Notes: generated by a model from the sequence alone, not told the origin. Positions 1 to 8,804 are shown, counted from the first letter of the stretch. The stretch is 64,000 nucleotides of DNA from Marinobacter subterrani (GCF_001045555.1 NZ_LFBU01000002.1:186001-250000); one strand, 5' to 3'. Translations and numbers: made by a program.

Positions 1-534
1 GGCACCCATAAGTTCGGTCACGCCAAGGGTAAAGGCGAGTGACGTTGCCTTGATCATGTCGATGAAGTAGTTCATCAGGGTGGGCAGCGCCACCCGGGTG
101 GCCTGGGGAAGCACGATCCGGCGCATCATCTGGCCGTTGGTCATGCCGATGGACAGGGCCGCTTCGGTCTGGCTGCGATCAACGCCCACGATGGCGGCCC
201 GGATCGATTCCGCCATATAGGCGGAAAAGTGCATGGTCAGGCCCATGATGGTGGCGGTAACACCGTCGATGACGGTCAGCACGCTGAACAACTGAGGCAG
301 ACCATAGTAGAAGAGGAACAGCTGCACCAGCAGTGGCGTACCCCTGAAAAAGGAGATGAACACGATTGTCAGCTGGTTGAGTACCGGTATGCGGAGCACC
401 CGGACCACAGCAAACAGGCAGGCAAGGATCAGTGCAAGCACCATCCCCGTTCCTGCCAGCTGAAGAGTGAGGGGTAGATAGCCGAGCAGAACGGGTACCA
501 GCCCCACCATGTATTCGACGTTTAGCACGTCCAT
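1..534 (-). CDS. polar amino acid ABC transporter permease (partial, 3' end outside window)
   Basis: The reading frame starts at the ATG at 532-534 and runs off the left edge, giving 178 codons. It encodes a HisM/GlnP/TcyL-type inner-membrane permease: an N-terminal hydrophobic segment, the early FFRGTPLLVQ motif typical of polar amino acid permeases, and the cytoplasmic EAA loop (EAALSIGMTNGQMMRRIVLP) that contacts the ATPase. It lies 25 nt downstream of a substrate-binding protein gene on the same strand, so the two form one importer operon. The ATPase gene is presumably beyond the left edge. Substrate (cystine or another polar amino acid) cannot be fixed from sequence. Confidence 0.88.
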   Translation of the reverse strand, partial: MDVLNVEYMVGLVPVLLGYLPLTLQLAGTGMVLALILACLFAVVRVLRIPVLNQLTIVFISFFRGTPLLVQLFLFYYGLPQLFSVLTVIDGVTATIMGLTMHFSAYMAESIRAAIVGVDRSQTEAALSIGMTNGQMMRRIVLPQATRVALPTLMNYFIDMIKATSLAFTLGVTELMGA

Positions 535-559
535 AGGCAGTCAGGCCTCGTTTGGGCCC

Positions 560-1315
560 TCAGGGCCGGGTGATGTCGGTGCCGAACCACTTCTCGGAGA
601 TGGCTTTCAGCTCGCCTTTTTCCCGCAGATCGGCCAGTGCCTTGTTCACCTGGTCCCGCAGCGCACGGCCCGCCTCTGTCTCCCGGAACGGGTAGGCGTT
701 GGTGATCTGTGAGAAGGTGGGGCCGGCCAGCTCAAGGGGCAAAGGCTTTTCCTTGATAATCTGGCTGGCGCTGACCCGATCCATGACAAAGGCGTCCACG
801 CGGCCCAGCGCGGTGTCATGCTCCAGATTACTCTCATAGGTTTTGATGTTGATCTGATCCGAGTAGGGCAGCTCCCGCAACAGGTCGGCGAAATTGGAAC
901 CCAGGTTTACTGCAACGGTTTTGCCCTTCAGATCTTCCACGCCCTGTATCTCGGTGTTGCCTTTTTTGGTCACCACCTGGGCGCCGTCATAGACGTAGGG
1001 TTCGCTGAAAATATAGGCCTTCTTGCGTTCTTCGGTGATGGTGATCTGGTTGGCCACGGTGTCGATCCGTCCCGATGCCAGCATGCCCATCAGGCCGGAG
1101 AAGTTGGCGGTTTCGAACTGGATTTCACGGCCCAATTCTTTGCCGATGGCGTTCATGACGTCCACTTCAAAGCCCTTGAGTGTGTCCTGCTCCACAAAAG
1201 TGAATGGGTAATACTGGCCGGACATGCCTACTCGCAGGGGGATCTCCTGGGCCTGCAGAGCGCTGCCTGCCAGCAAGGAAATAATCATAAGCGTCGTGGC
1301 TAAAAACGTTTTCAT
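560..1315 (-). CDS. polar amino acid ABC transporter substrate-binding protein
   Basis: A 251-residue periplasmic solute-binding protein of family 3. It opens with a clear Sec signal peptide (residues 1-22, cleavage near ALQA) and continues with the family core: PLRVGMSGQYYPF near the N-terminus, the ETANFSGLMGMLASGRID segment that lines the ligand pocket, and GKTVAVNLGSNFADLL in lobe 2. Length is normal for the family. It is the first gene of the importer operon with the permease at 1-534. Closest functional type is the cystine/polar amino acid binders (FliY/TcyJ-like), but specificity is inferred only at family level. Confidence 0.87.
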   Translation of the reverse strand: MKTFLATTLMIISLLAGSALQAQEIPLRVGMSGQYYPFTFVEQDTLKGFEVDVMNAIGKELGREIQFETANFSGLMGMLASGRIDTVANQITITEERKKAYIFSEPYVYDGAQVVTKKGNTEIQGVEDLKGKTVAVNLGSNFADLLRELPYSDQINIKTYESNLEHDTALGRVDAFVMDRVSASQIIKEKPLPLELAGPTFSQITNAYPFRETEAGRALRDQVNKALADLREKGELKAISEKWFGTDITRP

Positions 1316-1398
1316 GAAGCCTCCTTCTCATAACACGTCGAACGTTCAGCATAGACCGGGTCGGCCCTCGGGGGAAATCACCGCCTGCCTTGCACCAA

Positions 1399-1418
1399 TT
1401 AATTAAAGGGTTTATTAA
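1399..1418. promoter_or_regulatory. AT-rich dyad, possible TetR-family operator
   Basis: A near-palindrome (TTAATTAAA-GGG-TTTATTAA) lies just before the ATG of the TetR-type gene and between it and the divergent ABC importer. Its AT-richness stands out in this G+C-rich region. TetR-family regulators usually repress their own promoter through such dyads, so this is the likely operator; that role is inferred from position only. Confidence 0.4.
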
Positions 1419-1426
1419 TATTGGTC

Positions 1427-1970
1427 ATGAGCCAGCGAAAACGACAACGCCAAACCACAGGTCCGCATCAGCCGCGCAGCCCTGGCCGGCCCAGCGACGA
1501 CCCCGCCATCCGCGAACGAATGATTGAAGTCGCGCTGAGTGAGTTCTCCGCGCACGGCTTTCGCGGTGTGTCGGTGACTGCCATTGCGAAGCAGTCCGGT
1601 GCCACACCGGCGATGATCCACTACTACTTCGGCAACAAGCAGGGTCTGTATGAGGCAGTGCTGCAGCATGCGTTGGGCCCGATCCTGAGCCGGTTACAGT
1701 CCGCGACAGAATACACGCCAGACGGCGAGGACCCGCTGCCGCGGTGGTCGCGGGCTGCGGGATCTCGTGAAGGGCGCCCAGAAGCTCGGCACCCTGCGCT
1801 CCGATCTCAATCCTGAGCTGACCGCGCTGTCACTGCTGAGCATGGCTGTCTTCCCCTTCATCGGCCGGCCGGTGGCCGGGCAGGTACTGGACTACAGCAT
1901 CGAACCCGGACGTATCGACACACTGGCTGATCACACCCTGCAACTCTTCTACCACGGAGCCGGCACATGA
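1427..1970 (+). pseudogene. TetR/AcrR (CecR-like) regulator, internally deleted and frameshifted
   Basis: The N-terminal HTH half is intact (VTAIAKQSGATPAMIHYYFG, then the NKQGLYEAVL start of the ligand domain). After about residue 105 the frame degenerates near 1735-1765. The typical TetR C-terminus (LRDLVKGAQKLGTLRSDLNP, then MAVFPFIGRPV) resumes in another frame and runs to the stop at 1968-1970. Joined, the pieces total about 180 residues, against about 220 for CecR-type proteins, so roughly 40 codons are missing as well as the frame. The preferred start is ATG 1427 rather than TTG 1421. The stop overlaps the ATG of the HlyD gene (ATGA), as in an intact regulator-transporter operon. DNA binding may survive, but ligand sensing probably does not. 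Confidence 0.75.
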
Positions 1971-2944
1971 CTCCTTCTGTTTCCGGAACCTGTGTCCTGC
2001 TGGTGCTGATTGCGCTGACCGGGTGCAATGAGGTGGAGGAATACCCCGTGGTGGGCACGCTTGAGCGCGACCGCATCGCCCTGACCGCCGAGCGGGCCGA
2101 ACCGGTCACCGCCATTCATGTGCGTGAAGGCCAGCCGGTTGCGGCTGGTACACTGCTGGTTGAGCAGGATCCCCGGCGCCTCGAAGCCGATCTGGCGCGA
2201 CTGGAAGCCGCCGCCGATCGCACCCGCAGACGGCTGGATGAGCTGCTGCGCGGCCCCCGGCAGGAAGTCATCAACGAGGCCCGCGCCCGACTGATGGCCG
2301 CCGGGGCGGCCCTGGAAAAGGCCCGCAACGAGCTGCAGCGCATCGCACCTCTTCAGGCCCGCAACCTCGCCAGCGTCAGTCAGCTTGACGCCGCGCGCAA
2401 TGCCCGCGATCAGGCCCGGGGTGAGGTGGAGGCCGCCAGCGCCGCATTGGCGGCGCTGCTTGAGGGTACCACCACCGAGGAACTGGATCAGGCCCGGGCC
2501 GCCGTGCGCGAAGCCGAAGCCGTTGTCGAAGGGCAGCGATTGACGCTGGACCGGCTCAACATTGTCGCCCCGCGTGCCGCCCTGGTCGAATCGTTACCTT
2601 TTGAGCAGGGTGAAACGCCCCGTCCGGGCGAAGCCCTGGCCCTGTTGCGCGCCACCGACCAGCCGCCGTATGCCCGCGTCTACGTACCTGCTGCGCTGCA
2701 TCACCAGTTCCAGCCGGGCGACACCGTACAGGTGAGCATCGACGGCCACGGCCGCCGGGCAGGCCAGGTACGCTACATTGCCAGTGAAGCGGCTTATACG
2801 CCCTATTTCGCTCTGACCGAACACGACGCCGGTCGACTCAGCTATCTGGTGGAGATAGATCTTAAAAATGCGGAAGAGCTGCCCAGCGGCATTCCGGTGC
2901 GCGTGGTCGTGCCCGGACCCCCGGCAGGAGGCGGCGATGAGTGA
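1967..2944 (+). CDS. HlyD-family periplasmic adaptor lipoprotein (YbhG-like)
   Basis: A 325-residue membrane-fusion protein. The N-terminus is a lipoprotein signal with lipobox LTGC (Cys at about residue 20). It is followed by a split biotinyl-lipoyl domain (ITAIHVREGQPVAAG-type segment before, LNIVAPRAALV after) flanking a long alpha-helical coiled-coil hairpin rich in Ala/Arg/Glu (about residues 70-190), and a C-terminal beta-barrel region. It should link an inner-membrane ABC exporter to an outer-membrane channel. It starts inside the regulator's stop codon and overlaps the ABC ATPase gene by 8 nt, so the genes are translationally coupled. No outer-membrane partner is encoded nearby. Confidence 0.85.
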   Translation: MTPSVSGTCVLLVLIALTGCNEVEEYPVVGTLERDRIALTAERAEPVTAIHVREGQPVAAGTLLVEQDPRRLEADLARLEAAADRTRRRLDELLRGPRQEVINEARARLMAAGAALEKARNELQRIAPLQARNLASVSQLDAARNARDQARGEVEAASAALAALLEGTTTEELDQARAAVREAEAVVEGQRLTLDRLNIVAPRAALVESLPFEQGETPRPGEALALLRATDQPPYARVYVPAALHHQFQPGDTVQVSIDGHGRRAGQVRYIASEAAYTPYFALTEHDAGRLSYLVEIDLKNAEELPSGIPVRVVVPGPPAGGGDE

Positions 2945-3890
2945 TTCCATCGCCATCGACGCCAAAGGCCTGACCAAACGCTTCGGCTCACTGACGGCGG
3001 TTCAGGATGTCAATCTGCAGATTCCCGAGGCCGCAATCTATGGTTTCCTGGGCCCTAACGGATCCGGCAAATCCACTACCATCCGCATGCTTTGCGGCCT
3101 GCTTACGCCCAGCGCCGGAGAAGTGCAGGTGCTGGGCTTCCGTGTGCCGGGGCAGGCCGAGGAAATAAAACGGCACATCGGCTACATGACCCAGAAATTC
3201 TCGCTGTATGAGGACCTTACCGTGGAGGAGAATTTGCGCTTTCTGGCCGCTGTTTATGGTTTGCCGAGGCGCGATCTGAAGCAACGCATTGATCGGGCGC
3301 TGGAGGAATACTGGCTGACCGAACAGCGCAAGCAATTTGCCGGCACCATGAGCGGCGGACAGAAGCAGCGTCTGGCCCTGGCGGGCGCTACCCTGCACCG
3401 TCCGCGCCTGCTGATCCTGGACGAACCCACGTCGGCAGTCGATCCGCAGAGCCGCCGCGACTTCTGGGACATCCTGTTCGCGCTGGTGGAACAGGGCACC
3501 ACGGTGCTGGTCTCCTCCCACTACATGGATGAGGCCGAGCGCTGCCACAACCTGGCCATCCTGGACCGCGGTCGTCTGGTGGCTGAGGGCCGCCCACGTG
3601 ACCTGATCCGCGACATCAATGCCGGTGTGGTGGAGATCGAGACGGCCACACCCCGGGCGGCGCGCGACTGCCTGGAAGCCACCGACGGCGTGCAGAGCGT
3701 CGCTCAGCTGGGCACCCGCCTGCACGCGCTCACCGACAAAGCGGTCGAAGATCCCGCCGGTCTTATCCGCCGGGCCCTGAAGCAGGCTGATATCGACAGT
3801 GAGGTCGAATCCGTCACCGCCAATCTGGAGGATGTCTTCGTGGCCGCCACGCGCCTGAACCGCCATGGAGGCAGCGCGGCCCATGCGTAG
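2937..3890 (+). CDS. ABC exporter ATP-binding protein (YbhF-like)
   Basis: A 317-residue cytoplasmic ATPase with all ABC signatures: Walker A GPNGSGKST, Q-loop MTQKFSLY, signature MSGGQKQRLALAGA, Walker B LLILDEPTSAVD and switch His in VSSHYMDEA. The C-terminal 90 residues are the regulatory tail usual in ABC-2 exporters. The ATG overlaps the upstream stop (ATGAGTGA), which decides the start over an upstream in-frame codon. It has a single nucleotide-binding domain, whereas E. coli YbhF carries two. It powers the permease encoded next. Confidence 0.9.
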   Translation: MSDSIAIDAKGLTKRFGSLTAVQDVNLQIPEAAIYGFLGPNGSGKSTTIRMLCGLLTPSAGEVQVLGFRVPGQAEEIKRHIGYMTQKFSLYEDLTVEENLRFLAAVYGLPRRDLKQRIDRALEEYWLTEQRKQFAGTMSGGQKQRLALAGATLHRPRLLILDEPTSAVDPQSRRDFWDILFALVEQGTTVLVSSHYMDEAERCHNLAILDRGRLVAEGRPRDLIRDINAGVVEIETATPRAARDCLEATDGVQSVAQLGTRLHALTDKAVEDPAGLIRRALKQADIDSEVESVTANLEDVFVAATRLNRHGGSAAHA

Positions 3891-4959
3891 ACTGCTCGCC
3901 ATCGCCGGCAAGGAAGTTCGCCAGCTCAAGCGCGACCGGCTCACCTTCGGCATGATCGTCGGCGTGCCGCTGCTGCAGATCCTGCTGTTCGGTTACGCCA
4001 TCGACCTGGACGTTCGCAATATCAGCGCGGCTGTCGCGGATCATGCCAACACCAGCCTTTCCCGACAGTTGGTAGCGTCTGCCGAGGCCAGCCAGATTGT
4101 GCGGATTACCCGCTCAGCCTCGGGCCCCGAGGAGCTGGAAGCGATGCTCGATGCCGGTGAGATTGATGTTGGCATCTACATCCCGCACGACTTCGAGCGG
4201 CGTGTGATGGACCCCACTCGCCCTGTCGGTCAACTGCTGATCAATGGTTCGGACCCGACGGTGGAAAGTATCGCCCGGCGACTCACGCAGATGCCCCTGC
4301 CGGGCCGGGCGCAGCCGCCACCCCTGTTCGAGGCCCGCACCTATTACAATCCCGAACATCGCTCGCCGGTCAACATCGTCCCCGCCCTGATCGGCGTTAT
4401 CCTGCATCTGACCATGGTGTTGTTCACGTCTATCGCCATTGTGCGTGAGCGAGAGCGCGGCAATCTGGAATTGCTGATCACCACGCCGGTGAAATCGTGG
4501 GAGCTGATGCTGGGCAAGATCATCCCCTACGTCATTATCGGCCTGATTCAGGTCACCCTTATCCTCTGGGTCAGTCAGTGGCTGTTCGATGTGCCGGTAC
4601 GGGGCCAAGTGCTCGATCTCTACCTGGCTTCGGTCTTTTTTATTCTGGCCGCGCTGGCACTGGGCCTGACGGTGTCGACCCTGGCGAAGACCCAGTTCCA
4701 GGCTATCCAGCTCACGGTGTTCACCTTCCTGCCCTCGATCCTGTTGTCCGGCTTCATGTTTCCGTTCGAAGGGATGCCGCGGGTTGCGCAGTGGCTCGGG
4801 GAAGTCATTCCGCTGACCCATTTTGTAAGACTGTCGCGGGGGATACTGGTGAGAGGTGCAGAGCTCTCAGAGCTGCACGCGGAAATCTGGCCGCTGCTGG
4901 CGTTCTTCGCGGCTTTCATGGTGATCGCGACTCTGCGGTTCAGTAAGCGGTTGGATTGA
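3883..4959 (+). CDS. ABC-2 type permease (YbhS/YhhJ-like)
   Basis: A 358-residue inner-membrane protein. It has a first transmembrane segment near residues 22-40 (FGMIVGVPLLQILLFGYAID), a large periplasmic domain, then five further membrane segments from about residue 170 onward including VILHLTMVLFTSIAIV and ILLSGFMFPF. The LELLITTPVKSWELMLGKI coupling region is typical of ABC-2 drug/export permeases. The chosen ATG overlaps the ATPase stop by 8 nt (ATGCGTAG), the same spacing as the upstream pair; an ATG at 3865 is also open. E. coli has two permeases (YbhS, YbhR) for this system, but only one is present here, so it probably acts as a homodimer. Confidence 0.87.
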   Translation: MRRLLAIAGKEVRQLKRDRLTFGMIVGVPLLQILLFGYAIDLDVRNISAAVADHANTSLSRQLVASAEASQIVRITRSASGPEELEAMLDAGEIDVGIYIPHDFERRVMDPTRPVGQLLINGSDPTVESIARRLTQMPLPGRAQPPPLFEARTYYNPEHRSPVNIVPALIGVILHLTMVLFTSIAIVRERERGNLELLITTPVKSWELMLGKIIPYVIIGLIQVTLILWVSQWLFDVPVRGQVLDLYLASVFFILAALALGLTVSTLAKTQFQAIQLTVFTFLPSILLSGFMFPFEGMPRVAQWLGEVIPLTHFVRLSRGILVRGAELSELHAEIWPLLAFFAAFMVIATLRFSKRLD

Positions 4960-4983
4960 GATGTCTGCCGTTGCCCTGCCAGG

Positions 4984-5015
4984 GCCTCATCACAATGAGC
5001 CCCCGGGAGGCTTTT
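4984..5015 (+). terminator. possible intrinsic terminator after the ABC exporter operon
   Basis: GCCTC at 4984-4988 can pair with GAGGC at 5007-5011, followed by TTTT. A small inner CAT/ATG pairing shortens the loop. Position directly after the last exporter gene supports the role, but the stem is short. Confidence 0.4.
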
Positions 5016-5039
5016 CAATGCGTCGGGTAATCCTTGTGT

Positions 5040-5288
5040 TCCTGACGTTTCCCACGTCCTGTTAACCAGTATTTCGATGTTCCGGTAGAGGGCGGGGGCA
5101 TCACTGACCCGGGCCAGCCAGCTCAGTGGTATGCCCCGTTCGCCGCCCACACCATGCACAGCCGCCATTGCCGGTCCGATAATCCACGCCCGCCAGTGCA
5201 GACTCAGGCTCGCTGCGTCCGCGACCCAACCGCCAGCAAGGGCGGCGATCATTGCAGGATCTCTGTGGTCGGAGAGGTGGTCGGTCAT
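5040..5288 (-). pseudogene. ADP-ribosylglycohydrolase (DraG/crystallin J1-like) remnant with central deletion
   Basis: The start is well formed: ATG at 5286-5288 preceded by GGAG. The first 30 residues resemble the N-terminus of ADP-ribosylglycohydrolases (PAMIAALAGGWVADAASLSL, then HW). The protein then jumps directly to what looks like the C-terminal helix region (MAAVHGVGGERGIPLSWLAR). The central roughly 200 residues, including the metal-binding aspartates, are absent. The frame then continues without a natural stop into the antisense of the ABC permease gene, showing the native terminus is lost too. It should be non-functional. Family assignment rests on the two terminal segments and is moderately sure. 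Confidence 0.5.
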
Positions 5289-5436
5289 TCGGGGCTCCTT
5301 CTTTGTCGGTGCGCCAGATCTCCTTCAGTTGACGTCCGGCCAGACCAGTTGGCCATTGTCATTCCATCGTAGGGCTTTTCCTGCACCGTCACCACCGTCC
5401 GTTCATCTTGCACAATGGGCAGCGGGCGGCAGCACG

Positions 5437-5465
5437 TTGACGGGCTGGCAGGCGAGCTCTACCTT
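5437..5465 (+). promoter_or_regulatory. putative sigma-70 promoter for the secreted-repeat protein
   Basis: TTGACG at 5437-5442 and TACCTT at 5460-5465 are separated by 17 bases, about 65 nt ahead of the ATG at 5532. Spacing is ideal and the -35 is strong, while the -10 is only fair. Confidence 0.4.
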
Positions 5466-5531
5466 TAAAAGACGAGTTTCCGTAGTAATCGTTGATCACC
5501 ACGAATATCACGGATAAAGAGGAGGCATCCC

Positions 5532-5972
5532 ATGAACATGCCAATGAACGCACTGCTCTTCGTGATGACCCTGGCAACCGGACTGCCTGCCGCCAATGCG
5601 GCGGACCCTGCCAAGATCACCGTCGCCGAACAATCCCCCTTCGGCGCCTACCTGGCCGATAGTGAAGGCCGAAGCCTCTACCTCTTTGAGGCCGACGAAG
5701 CCGGCAAAAGCACTTGTTACGATGCCTGCGCCAACGCCTGGCCACCGTTCACCACCAACGGCAAGCCCCGGGCAGGCAAGGGTATCGATGCCGACGCCCT
5801 GAGTACCCTTGAGCGCGCGGATGGCACGATGCAGGTGACCTATCACGGGTGGCCGCTTTACTACTTCATTAAGGATCAGGCGCCGGGCGATACCAAGGGG
5901 CAGGATGTCGAAGGTTTTGGCGCGGAATGGTATCTGGTCACGCCGGGTGGCGAAGAAGTGCACGCCGAGTGA
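5532..5972 (+). CDS. secreted-repeat (COG4315/PF03640-type) protein
   Basis: A 146-residue exported protein. A signal peptide (residues 1-22, cleaved near NAA) precedes two copies of a short beta-hairpin repeat of unknown function, seen as LADSEGRSLYLFEADE and YHGWPLYYFIKDQAPGDTKG. A CYDACANAWPP cysteine/proline segment lies between them. This is the layout of PF03640 proteins, whose biochemical role is not established. It has a strong GGAGG ribosome site. It lies 39 nt ahead of a flavin reductase gene on the same strand, so the pair may be co-transcribed and act in a redox or envelope process; that link is inference. Confidence 0.8.
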   Translation: MNMPMNALLFVMTLATGLPAANAADPAKITVAEQSPFGAYLADSEGRSLYLFEADEAGKSTCYDACANAWPPFTTNGKPRAGKGIDADALSTLERADGTMQVTYHGWPLYYFIKDQAPGDTKGQDVEGFGAEWYLVTPGGEEVHAE

Positions 5973-6011
5973 CGGCGTAATCCGGCCCAAACCGAAAGCA
6001 TAAGGGGAACT

Positions 6012-6686
6012 ATGAGTCATACACTGGAAATTCAGGATATTCAAAACGTCACCCACGACGTCAGGCAGATTCGGCTTGAAAAGCCCGAGGGCTTCACGTT
6101 CGCGCCCGGGCAGGCCACTGAGGTAGCCGTTGATCGCGAAGGCTGGAGGGATGAGAAACGGCCGTTCACTTTCACATCGCTCAGCACTGATCCCTATCTG
6201 GAGTTCGTCATCAAGATTTATCCGGATCACGAGGGTGTGACCGATCAGATCGGACGGCTCAGCGCGGGTGATAAGCTGATCATCGGCGACCCGTGGGGCA
6301 CCATTCAATACAAGGAGGAGGGCGTGTTCCTGGCCGGCGGCGCGGGTGTGACACCCTTTATAGCCATTCTGCGCGATCTGTATCGCAAAGGCGAGATTCG
6401 CAATAACCAGTTACTTTTTTCCAACAAGACCGAGCGGGACATTATCCTGAAGGAGGAGTTCGAGACAATCCTGGGTGACCAGTTTATTAACGTGATCACC
6501 CGGGAGAAACCGACGGGTGATCATATCTTTCTGGATGGGGTTATCGACAAGGCTTTTTTGAAGTCACAAATCAGGGATTTCGGCCAGGCGTTCTACGTGT
6601 GCGGCCCCGGCCCGTTCAACAAGGGCATCATGGCGGCACTTGAGGAATTGGGCGCCAGCCCGGACGCCTTGGTCTTCGAGAAGTAG
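6012..6686 (+). CDS. FAD-dependent flavodoxin/ferredoxin reductase-like protein
   Basis: A 224-residue member of the ferredoxin-NADP reductase family without a fused iron-sulfur domain. Visible are the FAD-binding RPFTFTS motif, the PDHEGVTDQIGRLSAGD stretch, the NAD(P)-binding GGAGVTPFIAILRDL segment, and the C-terminal FYVCGPGPFNKG motif. It is soluble, with no signal peptide. Translation starts at an ATG with AGGGGA upstream. It follows the secreted-repeat gene by 39 nt. The electron partner cannot be told from sequence. Confidence 0.85.
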   Translation: MSHTLEIQDIQNVTHDVRQIRLEKPEGFTFAPGQATEVAVDREGWRDEKRPFTFTSLSTDPYLEFVIKIYPDHEGVTDQIGRLSAGDKLIIGDPWGTIQYKEEGVFLAGGAGVTPFIAILRDLYRKGEIRNNQLLFSNKTERDIILKEEFETILGDQFINVITREKPTGDHIFLDGVIDKAFLKSQIRDFGQAFYVCGPGPFNKGIMAALEELGASPDALVFEK

Positions 6687-7029
6687 GTTATCTCGCAAAA
6701 TGTCTGGATTTCAAAGTAACAGAGGTTGCGTCATTTTGTTACGAAACTGGAAGTAAATCGTGGCCTCCATCCTGCCTCACCTGCTTCGCCGGTTGTTGAA
6801 CGCCACAACTCCTCGAACACGCTAGGGGCGGTCGACAGTGCTTCAGGAGTCTTTTCGGGACGGCGCACGGCTTCCCTGAGTCATTCGCCACGGCATGGGT
6901 CGCACGTTCAATCGTCGGTCTGAACCTGCCGTGCAACCTCTCTTTGCCCGCCCGATGCGCTATACTCTTGCGTCCCGTCGAAACCAATGTCAGGACCTGC
7001 TTCTAACCGTTCTTCGTTGATGCACCTCC
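6687..7029. other. 343-base stretch with no recognisable gene
   Basis: Both strands hold only short frames without a family look, ribosome site or codon pattern. No clear terminator was found after the flavin reductase and no convincing promoter for the MFS gene. I see nothing else in it. Confidence 0.6.
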
Positions 7030-8265
7030 ATGCCAGTTGACTACGCGCCCGAAACAGACGACTTGCCGCCTCCGAAGGCGTTTCAGGATCTGCTGGTTGT
7101 CACCGTCGCCCTGAGCCTGGCCATGCTGGCCAACGCCATGTTGCTGCTGACGGTGCCGTTGAAGGCACTTGCTCTTGAGATCAGCCCGTCGATGATCGGG
7201 CTGGTGGTCTCCGCACCTTACATTCTGCCGCTTATCCTGGCCATTCCGGTCGGCGGGTATATCGGGCGCATTGGCGCCAGGACCGTGATCATTGGCGGCG
7301 CCGTCGGCATGGCCACCGGGCCGGTTTTCTCGCTGCTGTTTCCCACGCTTGCCGGCCTTCTGGTGACCCAGCTGATTGCCGGCATGTCCAATATGCTGTT
7401 GATCATTGCCGCCCAGGCGCTGATTTCAGGCCTGGCCAGGGGTAAAACCCTGGAGCAATACTTTGGCTGGTACACCATGGGCATGTCAGGCGGCCAGTTG
7501 CTCGGGCCTTTGCTGGCGGGCTATCTGATCGATCAGCATTCCATCAATCATGCGTTTGTCGCCATTGCGCTGGTACCGGTGTTATCGGCCCTGATGGCCC
7601 TGCTGCTGTCACCGCACGCCAGCCGCGGCACCCCTGCGCCAAAATCAGCCGCGGGCTATGGCGCGCAATGGCAGCTGTTTCGCACCAACCGGGGCCTGCA
7701 GTTGTCCATGGCCATGGCCAGCGTCTCGCTGTTTATCATGAGTGTCCACTCGGGATTCATGCCGGTTTACCTGGAAGGCCTGTCGATCAGTGCTGCGACC
7801 GTGGGTGTGCTGATCAGTCTCAGAGCCCTGACTTCCATGCTGGTGCGGCTGGTGATGTCACCCATGATCGGCTGGCTGGGCGGGCGCACCCGCAGTATCC
7901 AGATCGGCGTGCTGTGCGTCACCCTGTCGCTGATGCTTACCGGCCTGGCGGGTGATCGGGTGGTATGGCTGGCGTTACTGGCCGTTGGCATCGGGATAGC
8001 CGGCGGTCTGTCCCAGCCGCTGTCGATGGTGATTCTGTCGGAGAGTGTCAGCAAGGCGCAGCGTGGGCCGAGCCTGGCCTTACGTTTGATGGGCAACCGC
8101 CTGGCCCAGGCCATTGCCCCGCTGATGGTGGGCCTGATCGCCGACCTCTGGGGCTTTCCGGTGGCCTTCGCCGCCTCGTCCGGGGCTCTGCTTCTGCTGT
8201 TCGGGCTGTGGGCAAAATGGGCGGGGCTGGGCCGGGAGCTCCGTGCGGAGCGCTCCGATGATTAG
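7030..8265 (+). CDS. MFS transporter
   Basis: A 411-residue major facilitator carrier with twelve predicted membrane helices in two six-helix halves and a short central loop (about residues 195-215). The MFS motif A equivalent between helices 2 and 3 reads GGYIGRIGAR, and a related copy (GWLGGRTRS) sits between helices 8 and 9. The N-terminus is short and cytoplasmic. There are no flanking catabolic or resistance genes that reveal the substrate; a drug- or metabolite-efflux role is the usual expectation for this type but is not shown. Confidence 0.82.
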   Translation: MPVDYAPETDDLPPPKAFQDLLVVTVALSLAMLANAMLLLTVPLKALALEISPSMIGLVVSAPYILPLILAIPVGGYIGRIGARTVIIGGAVGMATGPVFSLLFPTLAGLLVTQLIAGMSNMLLIIAAQALISGLARGKTLEQYFGWYTMGMSGGQLLGPLLAGYLIDQHSINHAFVAIALVPVLSALMALLLSPHASRGTPAPKSAAGYGAQWQLFRTNRGLQLSMAMASVSLFIMSVHSGFMPVYLEGLSISAATVGVLISLRALTSMLVRLVMSPMIGWLGGRTRSIQIGVLCVTLSLMLTGLAGDRVVWLALLAVGIGIAGGLSQPLSMVILSESVSKAQRGPSLALRLMGNRLAQAIAPLMVGLIADLWGFPVAFAASSGALLLLFGLWAKWAGLGRELRAERSDD

Positions 8266-8399
8266 CGTTCGCCGAAGCCAGGCCTGTTACAGACACAAGG
8301 GACGGTCACTACTATCCGGCTAGAGTCCATGCGGCGGGCACCGGTCCACCATGGCCTCTTCTGGGCGCTTACGCCGTCTCACACTCCCTCCGTCACGCA

Positions 8400-8804
8400 C
8401 TACAGCAGGTCAATGCCAAACCGGCGAACGACCAGGGCAAAGACGCCGAAGCAGGTCATTGTGATGACCGCGCTGGATAACAGCGAGAGCCAGAATCCGA
8501 GCCTGGGAAGCAGAAAGGGGAACAGCAGAAACATCGGTAGTGTCGGAAGCACGTACCAGAAGGTATACCAGGCGTGGTTGCTGATCTTTTCCGACGGCTG
8601 ATGTTCCACGTACAACCAGATCATGGCCAGGACCGTAACCGTGGGCAGTGCCGCAATAAGCGCGCCCAGTTTGTCACTGCGTTTTGCCACTTCGGAGATC
8701 AGAACGATCAGGGCTGCAGTAATGGCGTATTTGGTGATTATCCAGGTCATTAAAAGGAGTCCAGTTGAGCAGAGAAATAGGGAACTTGGTGATCGTTTGT
8801 TCAT
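8400..8804 (-). CDS. small membrane protein, DUF3147-like
   Basis: A 134-residue protein with four hydrophobic segments, beginning with the WIITKYAITAALIVLISEVA helix. The ATG at 8804 has a good AAAAGGA site 4-5 nt upstream, while the internal Met at residue 19 has none, so the longer form is preferred. The overall pattern fits DUF3147 inner-membrane proteins of unknown function. It stands alone, convergent with the MFS gene and divergent from the VTT/FAD gene. Confidence 0.7.
   Translation of the reverse strand: MNKRSPSSLFLCSTGLLLMTWIITKYAITAALIVLISEVAKRSDKLGALIAALPTVTVLAMIWLYVEHQPSEKISNHAWYTFWYVLPTLPMFLLFPFLLPRLGFWLSLLSSAVITMTCFGVFALVVRRFGIDLL

Noticed and set aside
5040..5288. Intact small protein on the minus strand at 4620-5288
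   Set aside because: Half of that frame is antisense to the ABC permease gene; only the first 80 or so codons look derived from a real gene.
6726..6923. Small frames in the 6687-7029 gap
   Set aside because: No ribosome site, no family features, unusual composition for protein, and overlapping frames on both strands.
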